Source: DASRWD01 sp044507975
Lineage (GTDB): Bacteria; Deinococcota; Deinococci; Deinococcales; Trueperaceae
DNA: 9,426 nt
Assembly (NCBI GenBank): GCA_044507975.1
Contig: JBIQIQ010000095.1
Coordinates: 1-9,426, forward strand
Reading direction: 5' to 3'
Shown in pieces: positions 6,587-9,426 of the stretch. Positions within the stretch are counted from its first letter, which is position 1. Every line of letters begins with the position of its first letter. Both the position numbers and the translations under genes were made by a program. The notes beneath the pieces are model-generated. The model saw only the letters and a program-made list of their open reading frames with translations, did not search any database and was not told the DNA's origin.

Positions 6587-6592
6587 TAGCAT
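6587..6592 (+). promoter_or_regulatory. Putative leaderless -10 box for rlpA
   Basis: TAGCAT ends 5 bases before the GTG start of rlpA, with no Shine-Dalgarno between or above. It lies in the 51-base gap after the small ORF, so rlpA may have its own promoter. The -35 region is CA-rich and unconvincing. Confidence 0.4.
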
Positions 6593-6597
6593 CTGTC

Positions 6598-7272
6598 GTG
6601 CACGCGCGCGGTCCCGTCTCACATCGCCAGAAACAGCTCGTCGGCCTGCTCTGCTGCGCCCTCTCGCTGTCGGCCTGCGCGCCGATGGTGGCGCGGTCGG
6701 AGGCGGTCCCGACCGCCTACGTGGTCGAGACCGAGGCGCCGCCGTTCACGCACCAGACCGGCAAGGCCTCCTGGTACGGCCCCGGCTTCGCCGGCCGCCG
6801 CACCGCCAACGGCGAGGTCTTCGACCCGGGGCAGCTCACCGCCGCCCACCGGGAGCTGCCGTTCGACACGCTGGTGCGCGTCCACAACGTGCAGAACGGT
6901 CGCAGCGTCGTCGTGCGCATCAACGACCGCGGACCCTTCAAGGGCGGCCGCGTCATCGACCTGTCCCGTGCCGCGGCCGACGCCATAGGCATGGTGGGAG
7001 CAGGGGTGGCCGACGTCCGGCTCGAGGTGCTCACGCTTCCGTCAGGCATGGTGCGGGTCGCCGGCCACGGCCAGCTCCGCGGCTACGAGGCGATCTCGCG
7101 CACCCATCGCGTGGGCAGCCTGCTCGTCATCAGCCCGGTCGGCGGTGAACCGATCGTGGTGCGGGTGGTGAGCCAGGACGTGCCGCCCGGCGTGCCGGCG
7201 GACCTCCTGCTGGCTCACGACCTGTTCGCCGCCGTCGGCTCCGAGGTCAGGGTCCTCAGCGACCGGCTCTGA
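6598..7272 (+). CDS. rlpA: RlpA-like lipoprotein, septal ring lytic transglycosylase family
   Basis: 224-residue exported lipoprotein. The N-terminus has basic residues, a hydrophobic stretch and the lipobox LSAC with Cys27 as the lipidated residue. A double-psi beta-barrel spans about 56-145 (ASWYGPGF ... NGEVFD ... RINDRGPF ... IDLS). The residues known to matter in the Pseudomonas enzyme (Glu120, Asp123, His131, Asp157) fall at the same spacing here as Glu73, Asp76, His84 and Asp110, so glycan-strand cleaving activity is plausible. There is no recognisable SPOR domain. Instead residues about 172-220 resemble a degraded copy of the barrel's second half (see findings). The start is GTG at 6598: no Shine-Dalgarno precedes it, but a TAGCAT box ends 5 bases before, suggesting a leaderless mRNA. 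The next Met lies inside or after the signal peptide and would remove the lipobox. It converges on trpA with a 21-base gap. Confidence 0.9.
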   Translation: MHARGPVSHRQKQLVGLLCCALSLSACAPMVARSEAVPTAYVVETEAPPFTHQTGKASWYGPGFAGRRTANGEVFDPGQLTAAHRELPFDTLVRVHNVQNGRSVVVRINDRGPFKGGRVIDLSRAAADAIGMVGAGVADVRLEVLTLPSGMVRVAGHGQLRGYEAISRTHRVGSLLVISPVGGEPIVVRVVSQDVPPGVPADLLLAHDLFAAVGSEVRVLSDRL

Positions 7273-7293
7273 TCGCGGCCTAGGGCAGGGCCT

Positions 7294-8097
7294 TCAGCGC
7301 AGACAACCCTCGCGCAGGTCCCTGGCCAGCGCTTTCAGGTCGCGTCCCTCGTCCAGCGCGGTGATCAAGGCAGAACCGACGACGACGCCGTCCGCGACCC
7401 GCGCGACGGCGCGCGCGGTGGCGGCGCTCGCGACGCCGAAGCCGACCGCGACGTTGCGGGCACCGGCGGCGTGCGTGCGCCGCACCAGGCCCTCGACCTC
7501 GTCCGGCACGGAGTCGCGGGCACCCGTGACGCCGGTGACGCTGACGGCGTAGACGAAGCCGCGGCTCGCCCCCGCCACCAACCTCAGCCGCTCCTCCGTC
7601 GAGGTCGGAGCGACGAGGAAGACGGTGTCCAGCTGGGCCGCGCGCGACGCGTCGATGAGGTCGCCTGCCTCGTCGGGGGGCAGGTCGGGGAGGATCATGC
7701 CGTCTCCGCCCGCCGCAGCGAGGTCGCCCACGAAGGCCGCCTCACCTCCCGGGTAGCAGTAGATCGGGTTGTAGTACGACATCACGACGAGGGCCTTGTC
7801 GGTCATGCCGCGCAGCGCGGCGACGAGCTCCACGGTCTCGAGCCCGCTCGTCCCGCCCGCCAGAGCGCGCTCGGAGGCGCGCTGCACCGTCGGCCCGTCG
7901 CCGAGCGGATCGGAGAAGGGGAGACCGACCTCGAGGACGTCGGCGTGCTCCAGCACGGCGTCGGCCGCCGCGAGGAACCGCTCCCGGTCGGGGAACCCGG
8001 CCGTCAGGTAGGCGACGAACGCGGCCCGCCCCTCGGCCCTGGCGGAGTCGAAGGCGCGCTCTACGCGGCCGAGCGCGCGCGGCAGCGGGGCACTCAT
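7294..8097 (-). CDS. trpA: Tryptophan synthase alpha chain
   Basis: 267-residue TIM-barrel subunit that splits indole-3-glycerol phosphate into indole and glyceraldehyde 3-phosphate and passes indole to TrpB through the intersubunit tunnel. The signature LEVGLPFSDPLGDGPTVQ carries the catalytic pair Glu56 and Asp67 (Glu49 and Asp60 in E. coli, same spacing). The FVYAVSVTGVTG strand with Tyr173 and the phosphate-binding loops VGFGVAS and VVVGSAL are present. Length matches the family (about 260-270). The ATG at 8097 overlaps the trpB stop as ATGA, so translation is coupled, giving matched subunit amounts. The frame continues upstream inside trpB but with unrelated, arginine-rich sequence, so that part is excluded. 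Confidence 0.98.
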   Translation of the reverse strand: MSAPLPRALGRVERAFDSARAEGRAAFVAYLTAGFPDRERFLAAADAVLEHADVLEVGLPFSDPLGDGPTVQRASERALAGGTSGLETVELVAALRGMTDKALVVMSYYNPIYCYPGGEAAFVGDLAAAGGDGMILPDLPPDEAGDLIDASRAAQLDTVFLVAPTSTEERLRLVAGASRGFVYAVSVTGVTGARDSVPDEVEGLVRRTHAAGARNVAVGFGVASAATARAVARVADGVVVGSALITALDEGRDLKALARDLREGCLR

Positions 8098-9371
8098 CGC
8101 GCGGCTCCCGGGGCCTCGGTCCTGGCCGCGCCGACCGCGCCGCCCCTCAGCCTGCTCACCTCGGCGACGTCCTTGTCGCCGCGACCTGAGAGGCTCACGA
8201 CCATCACCGCTTCCCGCGGCAGCTCGGGCGCCAGCTTCGTGGCCTGCGCCACGGCGTGCGCGCTCTCGAGCGCTGGGACGATGCCCTCGGTCCTGGCCAG
8301 GGCCTCGAAGGCGGACAGGGCGTCCTCGTCGGTGGCGACGGCGTACTCGGCGATGCCGCTCTCGGCGTAATGGCTGTGCTCCGGTCCGATGCCGGGGTAG
8401 TCGAGCCCCGCCGACACGGAGTGCGGCGGGGAGACCTGGCCGCCCGCGTCCGAGAGGAGGTACATCATCGAGCCGTGCAGGACGCCGGTCTTGCCGCCGG
8501 CGATGCTGGCCGCGTGCATCCCGCTCGCCAGGCCGTGGCCGCCGGCCTCGACCCCGACCAGACGCGGCCGCTCGCCGTCGGGGAGGTACGCGAACGGCGC
8601 GAAGAGGCCGATCGCGTTGCTCCCGCCTCCGACGCAGGCGACGAGGACGTCCGGGACGCTGCGACCCTCGCGCGCTCGCAGCTGGTCCATGACCTCGAAG
8701 CCGATCACGCTCTGCAGGTCGCGCACGAGCATGGGGTACGGGTGCGGACCGACGACGGAGCCGAGCACGTAGAACGTGTCCCTCACGTTCGTGACCCAGG
8801 CGCGGATCGCCTCGTTGGTGGCGTCCTTGAGGGTGCGGGTGCCGGAGCTCACGCTCACGACCTCGGCGCCGAGCAACCGCATCCGGTAGACGTTCAGCTC
8901 CTGGCGCCGCACGTCCTCCTCGCCCATGTAGACGACGCACTCGAGCCCGAACAGCGCCGCCGCCGTGGCGGCTGCCACCCCGTGCTGGCCAGCTCCCGTC
9001 TCGGCGACGATGCGGCGCAGGCCCATGCGCCTGGCGAGCAGCGCCTGGCCCAACGTGTTGTTGATCTTGTGAGCGCCCGTGTGGTTGAGGTCCTCGCGCT
9101 TGAGGTAGACCCTCGCGCCCCCGAGCTCGCGCGTGAGGTTCTCGGCGAGGTAGAGAGGCGATGGCCGCCCGACGTACTCGCGCAGCACGTGCCTGAGGTC
9201 GGCTACGAAGGCCGGGTCGGCCTTGGCGTCCCGGTACGCGGCTTCGAGCGACTGCAGGGCAGGCACGAGCGTCTCGGGTACGTAGCGGCCGCCGAACCGC
9301 CCGAAGCGGCCGCGGTCGGTCGGTAGCGGGAAGTCGGGGAGCCCGCGCGGTAGCACGGCGGTCGGGTCCAT
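8094..9371 (-). CDS. trpB: Tryptophan synthase beta chain
   Basis: 425-residue PLP enzyme that condenses indole with L-serine to give tryptophan. Key features: N-terminal GRFGRFGGRYVPETL (21-35), the PLP Schiff-base lysine in HTGAHKINN (Lys102), the catalytic glutamate in AETGAGQHG (Glu124), the phosphate-binding GGGSNA loop (248-253) and SGRGDKD near the C-terminus (Ser396, contacts the PLP ring nitrogen). The pattern is that of the TrpA-partnered TrpB1 class rather than TrpB2. After about residue 408 a short Ala/Gly/Arg tail of about 17 residues is probably non-essential. The ATG start at 9371 lacks a Shine-Dalgarno; a TAGACT box 8 bases upstream suggests a leaderless transcript. No other trp gene is visible in the window, though only 55 bases upstream can be read. 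Confidence 0.98.
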   Translation of the reverse strand: MDPTAVLPRGLPDFPLPTDRGRFGRFGGRYVPETLVPALQSLEAAYRDAKADPAFVADLRHVLREYVGRPSPLYLAENLTRELGGARVYLKREDLNHTGAHKINNTLGQALLARRMGLRRIVAETGAGQHGVAAATAAALFGLECVVYMGEEDVRRQELNVYRMRLLGAEVVSVSSGTRTLKDATNEAIRAWVTNVRDTFYVLGSVVGPHPYPMLVRDLQSVIGFEVMDQLRAREGRSVPDVLVACVGGGSNAIGLFAPFAYLPDGERPRLVGVEAGGHGLASGMHAASIAGGKTGVLHGSMMYLLSDAGGQVSPPHSVSAGLDYPGIGPEHSHYAESGIAEYAVATDEDALSAFEALARTEGIVPALESAHAVAQATKLAPELPREAVMVVSLSGRGDKDVAEVSRLRGGAVGAARTEAPGAAR

Positions 9372-9379
9372 GGGTCAGG

Positions 9380-9385
9380 AGTCTA
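9380..9385 (-). promoter_or_regulatory. Putative leaderless -10 box for trpBA
   Basis: TAGACT on the minus strand ends 8 bases before the trpB ATG. No Shine-Dalgarno and no convincing -35 hexamer are visible. A transcript from this box would start at or within a few bases of the ATG. It lies within GTTAGACTCC, the same ten bases seen before the HAD gene. Confidence 0.45.
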
Positions 9386-9399
9386 ACGCTGGGGAGGTC

Positions 9400-9424
9400 G
9401 GTCGGCCCGCGGTCCGGGCCGGCC
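9400..9424. repeat. GC-rich hairpin upstream of trpB
   Basis: CGGCCCG (9403-9409) pairs with CGGGCCG (9415-9421) around CGGTC, and outer bases extend the stem to about 10 pairs with one T-G wobble. It lies at the window edge, about 15 bases above the trpB -10 box. It may be a terminator of the preceding gene or a regulatory palindrome; the window ends too soon to tell. Confidence 0.4.
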
Positions 9425-9426
9425 CA

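Noticed and set aside
6211..6603. N-terminal extension of the tatD frame up to 6603
   Set aside because: TatD proteins begin with the DTHCHL strand at the 6210 ATG. The extension crosses the divergent promoter region and the small ORF.
7273..7293. Possible shared terminator between rlpA and trpA
   Set aside because: GGCC arms of only 4 bases around 8, with no T-run on either strand. With a 21-base gap the convergent transcripts probably overlap.
8098..8940. N-terminal extension of the trpA frame inside trpB
   Set aside because: The Arg/Gly-rich sequence is unrelated to TrpA, and the ATGA overlap gives a normal-length TrpA.
8256..9326. 356-codon open frame antisense to trpB
   Set aside because: Same reason: trpB motifs on the other strand are complete, and this frame shows no recognisable domain.

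Overview
The window is high-GC chromosomal DNA, with GC-rich third codon positions throughout. It most likely comes from the Deinococcota (Deinococcus-Thermus), perhaps near Truepera. The evidence for this is indirect. The PilB-type ATPase has the unusual length and three-module N-terminus of Thermus PilF. pilB is followed by pilT. Several genes carry a -10-like TAnnnT box 5-8 bases before the start codon with no Shine-Dalgarno, which is the leaderless-mRNA pattern known from Deinococcus. The assignment is inference and was not checked against a database.

Layout, right to left for the minus-strand genes: trpB and trpA (9371-7294) overlap by four bases (ATGA) and encode both subunits of tryptophan synthase. 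Convergent with them is rlpA (6598-7272, plus), a lipoprotein that acts on peptidoglycan, and just upstream of it on the same strand is a small acidic protein of unknown function (6376-6546). Divergent from these is a two-gene unit: a TatD-type metal nuclease (6210-5434) overlapping by 14 bases an alpha/beta hydrolase (5447-4545) whose catalytic serine has become glycine. After a 79-base gap comes the unit HAD phosphatase (YqeG family)-pilB-pilT (4465-40), which supplies the extension and retraction motors of type IV pili. In Thermus and Deinococcus these pili also serve twitching and DNA uptake.

Probable transcription units are trpBA, small ORF (with or without rlpA), tatD-hydrolase, and HAD-pilB-pilT. 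Each of trpB, tatD, rlpA and the HAD gene has a plausible leaderless promoter. The two at the HAD gene and trpB share the identical 10-mer GTTAGACTCC.

I see no rRNA, tRNA, CRISPR array, insertion sequence or phage gene, and no gene-free stretch over 300 bases (the longest is 6211-6375). This is mostly ordinary core chromosome. The points most worth a second look are the serine-less hydrolase, a second degraded barrel in RlpA, coupling of a YqeG-type phosphatase to the pilus motors, and the recurring leaderless promoters. I did not find convincing evidence of a wholly new multi-gene system.
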